Shown: positions 1-8,753 of the stretch, one piece after another
How positions within the stretch are numbered: the stretch's first letter is position 1
Layout: each line of letters begins with the position of its first letter
From: an uncultured Lachnospiraceae bacterium
GTDB taxonomy: Bacteria > Bacillota > Clostridia > Lachnospirales > Lachnospiraceae
Length of the DNA: 39,074 nt
Reading direction: 5' to 3'
NCBI GenBank assembly: GCA_947589175.1
Contig: CANPZR010000003.1
Location: 1 to 39,074 of the forward strand
Made by a program: the position numbers and the translations under genes
The notes under the pieces: model-generated
Told to the model about the DNA's origin: nothing
Databases searched by the model: none
Seen by the model: only the letters and a program-made list of their open reading frames with translations

Positions 1-930
1 ACAGATAAGAAAAGGAAAAAAATGCTGTCAGACATGGCGGAATTTCTGGCAGAGGGGAACCCGCTCTCCGGCGCGATTCGGGAGAGCGGGCGTTTCCCGG
101 CTTACGTGGGGGACATGATCGAGACCGGCGAGCAGTCCGGGCGTCTGGAGCAGTCCTTCCAGTCTCTGTCCGCTTATTACGACCGGCAGATGCAGCTGAA
201 CAATCAGATTCGGAGCGCTCTTTTATATCCGGCCATTCTGATGATTTTGATGCTGGTGATCATCGTGGTGCTGTTGGTGAAGGTGCTTCCAATCTTTAAC
301 CAAGTATATGAGCAGTTGGGCGGTACTATGAGCGGCACGGCCAAGCTGCTGCTGCAGTTCGGCAATATTCTTGGCAACTTTATGCCCGTGCTCTGCGGAG
401 TTCTGGGCGTTATTGTGCTGCTCGCCATTATTTTCGGCAGCAGCAGCGCGGCCAGAGGGGCAGTGGTCCGGTTCTACAAGAAGCTGTTCGGCGGTCGGGG
501 CATTACCAAGAGGATGGGTGAGGCCCGTTTTGCTTCCGCCATGGCGATGGGCATGATGAGCGGCCTCAACACGGAGGAGGCCTTCCGCACGGCTATGATG
601 TTTCAGGACGGCGGCGCCAAGACGAAGAAGCGTTACGAGAAATGTCTGGAGATGCTGGAGCAGGGCGAGCCTATGGCGGACTGCTTTAAGCAGAATCAGA
701 TTCTGGAAGCGGCCTACTGCCGGATTCTGGATCTGGGCGCTAAGAGCGGTACATCGGATACAGCTATGGAAGAGATTGCGCGCCGCATGGACGACAATGT
801 CCAGATGGAGCTGGAGAGGAAAGTGGGTCGCATTGAGCCCACGATCGTTGTGATCACCTCTCTGCTTGTGGGCGTGATTCTCATCGCCGTCATGCTGCCG
901 CTGATCAATATTATGTCTTCCATTGGGTAG
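1..930 (+). CDS. pilC: Type IV pilus / type II secretion inner-membrane platform protein (PilC/GspF family), 5' partial
   Basis: Inner-membrane platform protein that supports pilin polymerisation by the cytoplasmic ATPases of a type IV pilus. The reading frame is open to the left edge, so the first ATG at position 22 is probably internal. About 302 residues are visible against roughly 350-400 for the family, so part of the first cytoplasmic domain is missing. Two T2SSF-type halves are recognisable: the first carries a motif resembling GDMIETGEQSGRL, and the second carries ILDLGAKSGTSDTAMEEIA. Strong hydrophobic segments lie at about residues 68-90, 118-140 and 277-298 counted from the ATG at 22. 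It heads a tightly packed operon of small membrane-anchored proteins ending in pilT. The family call is firm; the symbol is by homology of motif and context. Confidence 0.9.
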   Translation, partial: TDKKRKKMLSDMAEFLAEGNPLSGAIRESGRFPAYVGDMIETGEQSGRLEQSFQSLSAYYDRQMQLNNQIRSALLYPAILMILMLVIIVVLLVKVLPIFNQVYEQLGGTMSGTAKLLLQFGNILGNFMPVLCGVLGVIVLLAIIFGSSSAARGAVVRFYKKLFGGRGITKRMGEARFASAMAMGMMSGLNTEEAFRTAMMFQDGGAKTKKRYEKCLEMLEQGEPMADCFKQNQILEAAYCRILDLGAKSGTSDTAMEEIARRMDDNVQMELERKVGRIEPTIVVITSLLVGVILIAVMLPLINIMSSIG

Positions 931-951
931 CGAGGAGGCCGGGATATAGTT

Positions 952-1269
952 ATGATAAGACGTATATTAGGTTCCAATGCAGTAAAGACAATCCTTCTTT
1001 TTGCCGTCCTGGGTCTGGCAGTTTTCTGCCTGTGCAAAGGGGTTGACAAGATGGGGAGCGGGCAGGAGGCCGAGAGCCTCAAACAGCTGGATTCTTCCAT
1101 TCGGAAGGCCACCGTTACCTGTTACGCGGCGGAGGGCGTATACCCCCCGGACATAGACTATTTGAAGGACAATTACGGTGTTCAGATCGATGAAGACCGT
1201 TTTACTGTTTTTTATGAAATACAGGGCAGCAATCTCATGCCAAATATTACAGTTATGGAGCGGCAGTGA
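952..1269 (+). CDS. Small membrane-anchored pilus-cluster protein
   Basis: A 105-residue protein with a short basic N-terminus, one membrane segment (about residues 10-28) and an extracytoplasmic tail containing the phrase YPPDIDYLKDNYG. That phrase resembles the pilin-like small proteins of Firmicutes type IV pilus operons. A GAGGAGG ribosome site at 932-938 precedes the ATG, 21 bases after the pilC stop. There is no clear type III prepilin cleavage motif (G followed by F-T-L-I-E), so it may be an accessory protein rather than a pilin. The role is inferred from operon position; no enzymatic motif is visible. Confidence 0.7.
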   Translation: MIRRILGSNAVKTILLFAVLGLAVFCLCKGVDKMGSGQEAESLKQLDSSIRKATVTCYAAEGVYPPDIDYLKDNYGVQIDEDRFTVFYEIQGSNLMPNITVMERQ

Positions 1270-1291
1270 GCATGCCTGAATGGAGGAAGAT

Positions 1292-1804
1292 ATGGCAAGA
1301 CTGAAATCTCCCAAACATAATATAGAGAGCGCTTTTGTGATCGTGCTTTTTGCTGTCTTTGCCGTGACGGTGGTGGCCGTGCTGGCGCTGGGCGCCAACG
1401 GCTATAAGACGTTAGTGGACCGGGATCAGAAAGCATACAACCAGAGAATTATTACATCCTATGTGCAGGCGAAGATCCGCAACAACGACAGCGAGGGGAG
1501 GCTTTCCGTGGGGGGCTTCAGCAAGGCGGATACCCCGGACGGCATAGACACCCTGCACATGTATGAGACGATTGAAGGGGACGTCTATGACACGCGCATC
1601 TATTATTATGACAATCATATTTATGAACTGTTTACTTTGGCCGACATCCAGCTGGATCCTGAAGCCGGAAATCCCATTATGGAGGCGCAGGGGCTTTCGT
1701 TTCAGCAGAACGGCAACGTCATTGAGATTACGGCAGTAGACGCGGATGGCGCGAAGGGAACGGCCTCCGTGGCGCTCCGGAGCGGAAGCGGGGTGGCGTC
1801 ATGA
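1292..1804 (+). CDS. Membrane-anchored pseudopilin-like protein (DUF4860-like)
   Basis: A 170-residue protein with an N-terminal membrane segment (FVIVLFAVFAVTVVAVLAL) after a short polar leader, followed by a mixed alpha/beta extracytoplasmic region. The start is placed at the ATG at 1292 (MARLKS). The ATG at 1280 almost overlaps the GGAGGA ribosome site at 1282-1287, while 1292 has ideal spacing. The stop overlaps the next start (ATGA at 1801-1804), indicating translational coupling. It resembles the DUF4860 proteins that sit between pilC and pilT in Lachnospiraceae. A role in pilus assembly or as a minor pilin is inferred from context. Confidence 0.65.
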   Translation: MARLKSPKHNIESAFVIVLFAVFAVTVVAVLALGANGYKTLVDRDQKAYNQRIITSYVQAKIRNNDSEGRLSVGGFSKADTPDGIDTLHMYETIEGDVYDTRIYYYDNHIYELFTLADIQLDPEAGNPIMEAQGLSFQQNGNVIEITAVDADGAKGTASVALRSGSGVAS

Positions 1805-2211
1805 TCGGATATGAGAGAAGCAAGGCGCCGCTGGCCCTGATGGAGCAGATTATTATGATTCTCGTTTTCGCGCTCGCCTCGGCGGTCTGTCTGCAGGCAT
1901 TTGTCTACGCGGACAATCTGTCCCGGAAGGGCATGGACAAAGAGACGGCGCTGAATCTGGCGGGCCAGGTGACGGAATACTGCAAGGACAATCATGGGGA
2001 CATGGACGCAGTGTGCGGGCTGCTCTCCGCCGAGAAGACAGACGGCGGACTGCGGGCGGAGTACTCGGAGGAGGAGATGACCGTTCTCGTGACGGTGAGC
2101 GAGAACGATGGATATATGGAAAAAGCGAAGGTCACGGTGCTTGACAGCGAGGGCGGAGAGATTTATTCTATGGACGCCGCCTGGCAGGTGACGACGAAGA
2201 AGGAGGAGTGA
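1801..2211 (+). CDS. Small membrane-anchored pilus-cluster protein
   Basis: A 136-residue protein with one N-terminal membrane segment (about residues 16-36, IIMILVFALASAVCLQAF) and a hydrophilic tail with beta-strand-like repeats (MTVLVTVSENDGYMEKAKVTV). It is translationally coupled to the preceding gene through an ATGA overlap. The hydrophobic segment close to the N-terminus with a downstream globular domain is the architecture of minor pilins, but no canonical prepilin peptidase motif is visible. I do not recognise a named family; the pilus assignment rests on the operon. Confidence 0.6.
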   Translation: MIGYERSKAPLALMEQIIMILVFALASAVCLQAFVYADNLSRKGMDKETALNLAGQVTEYCKDNHGDMDAVCGLLSAEKTDGGLRAEYSEEEMTVLVTVSENDGYMEKAKVTVLDSEGGEIYSMDAAWQVTTKKEE

Positions 2212-2214
2212 CCA

Positions 2215-2763
2215 GTGGAAAAAAAGCGTAAAATGTCCTTTACTTCTGTCGGCGGAAGCTCTATACTGACTATATTTGCGGTGCTGTGCTTTATTGTGTT
2301 CGCTCTCCTGTCCCTGTCTACGGCCAAGGCGGACAGGATTCTGGCGGACAAGACGGTGCAGGCCGCGGAAAGCTATTACGAGGCGGATCTGAAGGCGGAG
2401 GAGATTCTGGCGGAGCTGCGCGGGGGCGAGATAAAGGAAGTGAGGCCGATCTGGCTGACAGAGCTGGAGGATTACCCCTGGATCGGCAAAGAAAGTATCG
2501 GGGAATTGAATCCGATTTCAGCGACAGCGCTGAAGATTGTGACGGATTCGGGCGCGGAAGTAATTTCAGTGGTTGGGAAAGATGGGAGCGTTTATTCGTA
2601 TGCCTGCCCCATTGACGAGAATCAGGAGCTTCAGGTCAGGGTTCGGATTACGGGCCTGACGCCCGATGATTATGAAATCATGGACTGGAAAAAGGTGTAC
2701 ACCGGCGAGTGGGAAGCGGATGACTCCATAGAGGTGTTCAGCGGTATTGAGATTGATGAGTAA
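2215..2763 (+). CDS. Membrane-anchored pilus-cluster protein, GTG start
   Basis: A 182-residue protein that starts at GTG 2215, behind a strong AGGAGGAG site at 2201 and only three bases after the previous stop. One membrane segment (SSILTIFAVLCFIVFALLSL) follows a basic leader. The next section is helical (TVQAAESYYEADLKAEEILAEL), as in the long N-terminal helix of pilin-like proteins, followed by a beta-rich C-terminal part. It is probably a minor pilin or assembly component of the pilus operon. No prepilin cleavage consensus was found, so function is inferred from position. Confidence 0.6.
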   Translation: MEKKRKMSFTSVGGSSILTIFAVLCFIVFALLSLSTAKADRILADKTVQAAESYYEADLKAEEILAELRGGEIKEVRPIWLTELEDYPWIGKESIGELNPISATALKIVTDSGAEVISVVGKDGSVYSYACPIDENQELQVRVRITGLTPDDYEIMDWKKVYTGEWEADDSIEVFSGIEIDE

Positions 2764-2813
2764 GAATAAAAAAGAGTAGTGTGGAAACGCTCTGGAATGG
2801 AGGTTTATGAGAA

Positions 2814-3881
2814 ATGACGGGATTGGAAGAGGTTTTGCGGAAAGCGGTAAATGACGGCGCTTCGGATATTTTTATAATTGCCGGAGGATTTTTGAGTTAC
2901 AAGGTGGACGGCGAGATTCGGCCGATGGACGATTCGGTGAAGCTGACGCCTACGGAGACGGCATATTTTATCGACGAGATCTACAGCTATGCCAAGCGCT
3001 CCAAGCAGCATTTTCTGGAGAAGGGCGACGACGACTTCTCCTTTGCCGTGGGGAATCTGGCCCGTTTCCGCGTAAACAGCTATTTTCAGAGAGGATCTCA
3101 GGCTACGGTAATCCGTATCGTGGCATTCAGCATTCCGGATTACGCATCCATGGGCATTCCCAAGGATGTTGTGGATCTGTCCAAGCTGCAGCACGGTATG
3201 ATTATTATATCAGGTACGGCGGGCAGTGGAAAGTCCACCACCCAGGCCTGCATCATCGACGCCATCAACGAGAGCCGGGAAGCACATATTATTACACTGG
3301 AAGACCCGATTGAGTATTTACATAGAAATAAAAAATCCATTGTCAGCCAGAGGGAGATCGCCATTGATACGGAGAATTACCTGACCGGCCTGCGCGCCTG
3401 CCTGCGCCAGGCGCCGGACGTCATTCTGCTCGGCGAGATGCGCGACGCGGAGACAATCCGCACGGCCATGACGGCGGCGGAGACCGGGCATCTGGTCATC
3501 GCGACCCTGCACACAAAGGGCGCGGTCAATACCATCGACCGTATCGTGGATTCTTTCCCGGCCGACCAGCAGGATCAGATTAAGATTCAGCTGTCACTTG
3601 TGTTAGACTGCATCGTTTCTCAGCAGCTCCTTCCCAAAAAGAGCGGGGGCATGATTCCGGCGGTGGAGATTATGAAAACCGTGCCGGCGATCAGCAATAT
3701 GATCCGTGACAGCAAGAATTATCAGATTGACAACGTGATCCAGACTTCCGGCAACCTGGGAATGATTTCCATGGATCAATACATTGCCAATCTGTATCAG
3801 AAGGGACTGATTTCCGAGGAGACGGCCGTGATGTCCGCCATCAACCCGGATCAGGTGAAGAGAAAGCTGGGAATCCGGTAA
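2814..3881 (+). CDS. pilT: Type IV pilus retraction ATPase PilT
   Basis: Hexameric cytoplasmic ATPase that drives pilus retraction. At 355 residues the length is normal for PilT. An N-terminal PAS-like domain (about 1-100) precedes a RecA-like core. The core has a Walker A GTAGSGKST at 134-142, an Asp box TLEDPIEYLH with Glu163, a Walker B region LLGEMRDAET with Glu208, and a His box TGHLVIATLHT with His226 and His233. A C-terminal AISNMIRDSK resembles the AIRNLIRE signature specific to PilT. A GGAGGT site lies about 10 bases upstream of the ATG. It is the last gene of the pilus operon and separates cleanly from the following metabolic genes. PilT rather than PilB is supported by the short length and the AIRNLIRE-like motif. 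Confidence 0.95.
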   Translation: MTGLEEVLRKAVNDGASDIFIIAGGFLSYKVDGEIRPMDDSVKLTPTETAYFIDEIYSYAKRSKQHFLEKGDDDFSFAVGNLARFRVNSYFQRGSQATVIRIVAFSIPDYASMGIPKDVVDLSKLQHGMIIISGTAGSGKSTTQACIIDAINESREAHIITLEDPIEYLHRNKKSIVSQREIAIDTENYLTGLRACLRQAPDVILLGEMRDAETIRTAMTAAETGHLVIATLHTKGAVNTIDRIVDSFPADQQDQIKIQLSLVLDCIVSQQLLPKKSGGMIPAVEIMKTVPAISNMIRDSKNYQIDNVIQTSGNLGMISMDQYIANLYQKGLISEETAVMSAINPDQVKRKLGIR

Positions 3882-3977
3882 TTCGGATTGTGTCCGGGAG
3901 GGCGCGGCGGGATGAATCCCAGGAAGAAAAGCTGCCCGGATGGAGAGAAAAGTGATGAGGGGGCGGAGGGAAAAGCG

Positions 3978-4580
3978 ATGAGGGAATATTATGTGGAAAA
4001 CATCGCAAAATGGCCCGATCCCGCCGAGGACGCCCGCGCGCTGAACGGTATTCCGGATTGGCGTCGGGAGTACATTCTGAGATATCGGTTCGCGGCGGAC
4101 CGGAAGCGGAGCCTGGGAGTGTGGCGGCTGCTGGAGCAGGTTCTTGCCGGGCGGGGGCTCTCTGCGGAGGCGGTTACGCTGGGCGAGCATGGCAAGCCGG
4201 AGCACCCGGAGATTTTTTTCAGCCTCTCCCACTCGGCGGATCTGGTGATGTGCGCCGTGGCGGACGTCCCGGTGGGCTGTGATATTGAAAAAATAGTCCG
4301 CGCGCCTGACGGTGTGGCGGACCGCTATTTTACCGCGGGAGAGAGGGAGTATCTGTCAAACGCTTTGGATTTCCGGGAACGGGACCGGCGTTTTTTTCAG
4401 CTTTGGACGATGAAGGAGAGCTATCTTAAGATGACCGGCGAGGGGATTTTGGCGCCCCTTGAGAGCCTGGAGATGAATCCGGAAACCGGTGAGGTCCGGC
4501 GGGCGGGGGAGCGGCAGACCTGCCTTGTGGAGCGTATCCCGCGGGATGGGTATGAGATGGCGGTGTGTGTAGGATTGTAA
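3978..4580 (+). CDS. 4'-phosphopantetheinyl transferase (Sfp type)
   Basis: Transfers the phosphopantetheine arm of CoA to carrier-protein serines. A start at 3978 (MREYYVEN) gives 200 residues and has GGAGGG at 3965-3970 at proper spacing; the upstream in-frame ATG at 3888 would add about 30 low-quality residues. Visible motifs are HGKPEHP (71-77), SLSHS (82-86), the Mg-binding GCDIEKI (Asp102, Glu104) and WTMKESYLK (Glu147, Lys151). These are the conserved ACPS elements of the two-domain Sfp class. The carrier protein it serves (fatty acid, NRPS or other) is not visible here. It follows pilT by about 95 bases and may be cotranscribed. Confidence 0.92.
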   Translation: MREYYVENIAKWPDPAEDARALNGIPDWRREYILRYRFAADRKRSLGVWRLLEQVLAGRGLSAEAVTLGEHGKPEHPEIFFSLSHSADLVMCAVADVPVGCDIEKIVRAPDGVADRYFTAGEREYLSNALDFRERDRRFFQLWTMKESYLKMTGEGILAPLESLEMNPETGEVRRAGERQTCLVERIPRDGYEMAVCVGL

Positions 4581-4669
4581 GGCGAAATTATAGATAAGCG
4601 AAAGAGAAGATGGTTCGCTCAGAAATAAAGATTAGTGTGTGGAATCACGAGGAAGGGGGAAATTTTACT

Positions 4670-5644
4670 ATGTGTACAGCAGTTAATTACAAAACGAAGG
4701 ATCACTATTTTGGGCGCAGTCTGGATTATGAGTATTCCTATCATGAGACAGTGACGATAACGCCGAGGAATTATCCGTTTCATTTCCGCAAGGCCGGAAA
4801 AATGGATAATCATTACGCCATGATTGGGATGGCGTTTGTGGTGGAGGATTATCCGCTCTATTACGACGCGGTAAACGAAAAGGGCCTGGCCATGGCGGGA
4901 CTTAATTTTCCGGGCAACGCGGATTACAAGGAGGAAGAAGAAGGAAAGGACAACGTGGCCTCTTTTGAATTTATCCCGTGGGTGCTGGGACAGTGTGCCG
5001 ATCTGGATGAGGCGCGCCGCCTTTTGACCCGCATGAACCTTGTGAATATCGGGTTCAGCAGTGAGCTCCCTCCGTCTCCGCTGCACTGGATTATCTCGGA
5101 CAGAGAGGGTTCCCTGACGGTGGAATCCGTAAAAGAGGGGCTGAATGTCTATGAAAATCCGGTGGGCGTCCTCACCAACAACCCGCCCTTTGATATGCAG
5201 ATGTTCCATCTGAACCACTATATGGGCCTCTCCACGGAGCCGATGGAAAATCATTTCAGCAAAGAGCTTCCGATGGAGGCGTACAGTCGCGGCATGGGCG
5301 CTCTGGGGCTGCCGGGCGATCTCTCCTCCGCTTCCCGTTTTGTAAAGGTGGCTTTTACAAAAATGAATGCCATCTCCGGGGATTCGGAATCCGAGAGCAT
5401 TAGCCAGTTCTTTCATATTTTGGGGTCCGTGGCCCAGCAGAGAGGCTGCGTGCATCTGGGAGAGGGACAGTATGAGATCACCATCTACAGTTCCTGCTGC
5501 AATACGGACAAGGGAGTTTATTATTACACCACTTATGAGAACAGCCAGATTACGGCGGTGGACATGCACCATGAGGATCTGGATGGCAGCGGACTGACGA
5601 ATTATCCGCTGGTGGAAGGGCAGCATATTTTCATGCAGAATTAA
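4670..5644 (+). CDS. bsh: Bile salt hydrolase (choloylglycine hydrolase, Ntn family)
   Basis: Hydrolyses the amide bond of glycine- or taurine-conjugated bile acids. The start is at 4670 (MCTAVN), because removal of Met1 must expose the catalytic Cys2; AAGGGGGA at 4653-4660 is at good spacing. The resulting 324 residues are normal for the family. Active-site residues are visible: Cys2, Arg16, Asp19, Asn79 (GLNFPG), Asn170 (VLTNNPP) and Arg223 (SSASRF), corresponding to Cys2, Arg18, Asp21, Asn82, Asn175 and Arg228 of described enzymes. Stretches such as EYSYHETVTITPRNYPF and IYSSCCNTDKGVYYYTTYEN are close to the Clostridium perfringens enzyme, favouring bile salt hydrolase over penicillin V acylase. 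Substrate preference cannot be read from sequence. A terminator follows at 5686. Confidence 0.93.
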   Translation: MCTAVNYKTKDHYFGRSLDYEYSYHETVTITPRNYPFHFRKAGKMDNHYAMIGMAFVVEDYPLYYDAVNEKGLAMAGLNFPGNADYKEEEEGKDNVASFEFIPWVLGQCADLDEARRLLTRMNLVNIGFSSELPPSPLHWIISDREGSLTVESVKEGLNVYENPVGVLTNNPPFDMQMFHLNHYMGLSTEPMENHFSKELPMEAYSRGMGALGLPGDLSSASRFVKVAFTKMNAISGDSESESISQFFHILGSVAQQRGCVHLGEGQYEITIYSSCCNTDKGVYYYTTYENSQITAVDMHHEDLDGSGLTNYPLVEGQHIFMQN

Positions 5645-5685
5645 ACAGATTATGTAGAGAAGAAAAATATTTGTAAAAAGCAAAG

Positions 5686-5716
5686 ATCCTATTGTAGAGA
5701 TACGGTAGGATTTTTT
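5686..5716 (+). terminator. Rho-independent terminator after bsh
   Basis: A 10-bp stem (ATCCTATTGT paired with ACGGTAGGAT through two G-U pairs) with a six-base loop is followed immediately by a T tract (TTTTTTGTTTT). The run of A before the stem could make it work in both directions. It closes the bsh transcript before the secreted-protein region. Confidence 0.88.
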
Positions 5717-5796
5717 GTTTTGGGAAGGGATGTTGAAGATGGAAAAAATAAACAACACATTTTCGACACAATTTCAACAGGATTTTCCAAAAATTA

Positions 5797-5825
5797 TTGC
5801 CTTTATCAACAAAAAATGGTAAAAT
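5797..5825 (+). promoter_or_regulatory. Sigma-A type promoter upstream of the secreted-protein genes
   Basis: TTGCCT at 5797-5802, a 17-base spacer, and TAAAAT at 5820-5825 lie 60 bases upstream of the ATG at 5885 in an A/T-rich stretch. Spacing is ideal and both boxes deviate from consensus by only one or two bases. The leader up to the start codon would be about 55 bases. Confidence 0.7.
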
Positions 5826-5884
5826 GTTGCGTGTATGGTTGTATAGTATAGAATGCAGAGTCTTAAGAAAGGAATGACAGTGCT

Positions 5885-8668
5885 ATGAAAAAGAGGAAAA
5901 GAATACTAGCCGGTTTATTGATGGTTGCCATGATCCTGTCAGGTATAGTTACGCCGGATCATTATAGTTCCGCCGCAAAAAAACTGACAATGCAGAAAAA
6001 ACTGACATTGAAGGTCGGGGCGACGAAAAAATTAAAGGTGAGAGGAAAGAAGAAAAGCCAGAAGGTCACCTGGAAATCCAGCAAGAAAAGGGTTGCCTCA
6101 GTTTCCAAAAAGGGAAAGGTAAAGGCGTTAAAGGCCGGGACGACCACGATTACCGCGAAGGTAAAGGGCAAGAAGCTGAAATGCAAGGTGACGGTGAAAA
6201 AGAAATCTAAGGGATCATCATCTTCACCATCCTCACCATCGTCGCCGGATATGCCTACATCCGATCCGTCGTATGATGATGACGCATCGTCAGGCGACTC
6301 GGGTACGCCGACGGCTACGCCCGCACCGATTTCTCCGGGACCGGATTCATCGTCGGAGGGAGAGGTCACAAAATCGCAATGGGTTGCGAAAGTGATGAAA
6401 GCGACCGGATACGATGTGCAGGAAGAATTGTTTGACTACGATGAAAAGGGAGCGATTCAGTATACATACAAGGACATAGCCAGCGACGCCAACGCGGATA
6501 TCATTGAAACCGCCGCCCGATATGGGATTACATCGGAAACCGGTACAAGGTTTTCTCCGAATGACAGCGCGACGAGAGAGTTCTTAGCATATACATCTAT
6601 AAGGGCTGCCGGTTTTGCGGCGGAAGGCGAGACGCTGAGGTCGCTGGACAGAAACAAATGCTCCTATGAGGAAGAAGACGCCCTTGCCGTGCAGATGGGA
6701 CTGATTAGCTTATCCAACAACAACTTTAAGCCGGATCAGGAGGTAACGAGCGATGAAGCGGACAACGCCGAAAAGATTTTGGCAGATATTATAGATAGCC
6801 GCAACATTGATAAAAACCATGAAGATGTTATTGAATACAGCAGTGACGTCACGGAAGAGACGAGCATAAAAAATTATTCGCTGAATGAAGCGAATGGCAT
6901 TTACACGGTCGAAGTGCCGACGGGATTTTCCCTTGACAGGGTTTCCGAGGGGGACAAGATTGTATTGCCGGCGACGCAGACATACGAGGACGGAGTCGCT
7001 CTGGTAGTGGAGTCCAACCGGATTTCTGACAATGGACTGTACCGGATCATCACTGGAAAAGCGCCGGAAAATGTTCTTGATTTTGTAGACAAGGTGGATC
7101 TCGAGGGAACGGCGGAGGCCGACTACTCGGATATTACCGGCGTTACCGGCGTATCGACTGTTGAGGTGACGGCGGGCAGTACGCTGGGCAAGAACAGCAT
7201 TTCCCCGAGAAAGGGCGCAAATATTGACGGATCCTTTGATTTGACGGATAAGACCAGGATAGAGTATAAAATCGACGAGCTTGACACGACGGTTTCATTT
7301 TACATATCTGCTTTGAATTACAAAATAGCGTTTGACAAAAAGGGCGTTGATGAGATTTATCTGGATCTGCCCAATGTGCTTTCTCTTGAAACGGACAGCC
7401 AGGTCAGCCGGGATTATGAAAGACAGATCGGAGACATACCGGTCAATATCGGCGGCGGCTTTTCCATCAACCTCGAAGTATTTTTTGAGGCAAGCGTAAG
7501 CGGAAAGGTAAATCTGGATGTGCGTCTGTCGAATGATATCGGAGTACAGTACGTTGCAGGCGTCTTTCGTCCGATCAAGCAGTGCACGCCGAGTTTTCAT
7601 CTGGTTGTGGACGCGGATCTGGAAGCGGGAACCAAAGTGCAGCTGAGCCTGTACTGGATGCAGAAGCTGCAGGAGATTTTTGGAAAGGACGATCCGGTTC
7701 CTCTTTACAATATAAATTTAAGAGTGGGCGTGCACGGCGACGCCACAGCGCAGACACGGATTGATCAATACACCGCATATAAAACGCTGCTATGCGTGGA
7801 TCTGGGATATTATCTGTACACGGATATAAACGTGGGCGACGGAACTTTCCTGGGCGATGAATTTGACCTGAAAAAGAAATGGGTTATTTTTGACGAAAAA
7901 AACAGCCCGGTGAAGGGGAAAATCCATATTGAAAATGAAGAGATTGTTCCCGAGTGTACATACCGCCAGGAGAGCAGCGACGACAAAGATAAGGATGAGG
8001 ATAAGGATAACAGCAGCATAAGCGGGAATTTCAAGGACTATCTGTCCCGCTATAAGGAAATGTTCGAGAAAGGAAATTACAACGTGTATGCCCATTATCG
8101 CGAAGAGGATAATTCTTTCTGGGCATATAATACAACGGATAATCTGTCGAGCACATTTCCGGCGGGAGCCATATCAGTGGAAACGCCGACGTCGGACGAC
8201 GTGATATTCTCTTATGACATAGCGGATTACGACGCGGACGGCGATCTGGAGATGCTGGTTGCCAGTCAGTCCGGAAGCGGCTCCCAGACAAATTACCTGA
8301 GGCTTCAGATGTTCGAGGATGAGGGAGGAAGCGTGCAGATGCAGGATGAAGAGACGACCAGTATCTGTGCCTATGATTTCTTCCAGAATGGAAGCACGAC
8401 GCTTTCTAAATATGACTACAATGACGACTGCATCATAGCGCTGGAGAGAACGGGCGAGGCCAACGAGTACCGAAATCCGGTTTCCCTGTCCATGGCCGTA
8501 AGATACGATGGAAGCGAATTTGTGAGCAGCACGAATTACGCTCAGAGCGACGCAGTGATTATTGGCAAAACACAAAACACATTGCTGACCAGCTATGACT
8601 TTAAAGATCTGATGGACAGCCCGAATATGTACTTTAAATGGAGTAAATTCAGCTTCTCAAAAGACTGA
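5885..8668 (+). CDS. Large secreted Ig-like (Big_2) and SLH-like surface protein
   Basis: A 927-residue exported protein. A Lys-rich signal peptide (about 1-30) leads into a very basic bacterial Ig-like Big_2 domain (about 33-105; VTWKSSKKRVASVSKKGKVKAL is typical). A Ser/Pro/Asp linker follows (about 108-160). Residues about 163-310 look like two or three degenerate S-layer-homology units (for example YKDIASDANADIIETAARYGI and FSPNDSATREFLAY), which would bind cell-wall polymers. The middle is beta-rich and unrecognised, with an acidic low-complexity stretch (DDKDKDEDKDN) near residue 700. The C-terminal section has DYDADGDLEMLVAS, an FG-GAP/EF-like metal-binding loop often seen in beta-propeller proteins. 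It is the first of three consecutive exported proteins. The function is unknown; a surface or adhesion role is inferred. Confidence 0.8.
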   Translation: MKKRKRILAGLLMVAMILSGIVTPDHYSSAAKKLTMQKKLTLKVGATKKLKVRGKKKSQKVTWKSSKKRVASVSKKGKVKALKAGTTTITAKVKGKKLKCKVTVKKKSKGSSSSPSSPSSPDMPTSDPSYDDDASSGDSGTPTATPAPISPGPDSSSEGEVTKSQWVAKVMKATGYDVQEELFDYDEKGAIQYTYKDIASDANADIIETAARYGITSETGTRFSPNDSATREFLAYTSIRAAGFAAEGETLRSLDRNKCSYEEEDALAVQMGLISLSNNNFKPDQEVTSDEADNAEKILADIIDSRNIDKNHEDVIEYSSDVTEETSIKNYSLNEANGIYTVEVPTGFSLDRVSEGDKIVLPATQTYEDGVALVVESNRISDNGLYRIITGKAPENVLDFVDKVDLEGTAEADYSDITGVTGVSTVEVTAGSTLGKNSISPRKGANIDGSFDLTDKTRIEYKIDELDTTVSFYISALNYKIAFDKKGVDEIYLDLPNVLSLETDSQVSRDYERQIGDIPVNIGGGFSINLEVFFEASVSGKVNLDVRLSNDIGVQYVAGVFRPIKQCTPSFHLVVDADLEAGTKVQLSLYWMQKLQEIFGKDDPVPLYNINLRVGVHGDATAQTRIDQYTAYKTLLCVDLGYYLYTDINVGDGTFLGDEFDLKKKWVIFDEKNSPVKGKIHIENEEIVPECTYRQESSDDKDKDEDKDNSSISGNFKDYLSRYKEMFEKGNYNVYAHYREEDNSFWAYNTTDNLSSTFPAGAISVETPTSDDVIFSYDIADYDADGDLEMLVASQSGSGSQTNYLRLQMFEDEGGSVQMQDEETTSICAYDFFQNGSTTLSKYDYNDDCIIALERTGEANEYRNPVSLSMAVRYDGSEFVSSTNYAQSDAVIIGKTQNTLLTSYDFKDLMDSPNMYFKWSKFSFSKD

Positions 8669-8753
8669 TATTCAGGCGGAAATAATAGGGTGGGAACTTA
8701 TTAAAAGCATATGCAGCAGTAAATTGGCAAAGTAAAAAAGAATGGAGATTGAC

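Noticed and set aside
4619-5758. Long minus-strand reading frame of 379 codons opposite the bile salt hydrolase
   Set aside because: It is a shadow of bsh; the protein is low in family signal, has no ribosome site, and the plus-strand frame carries all catalytic motifs.
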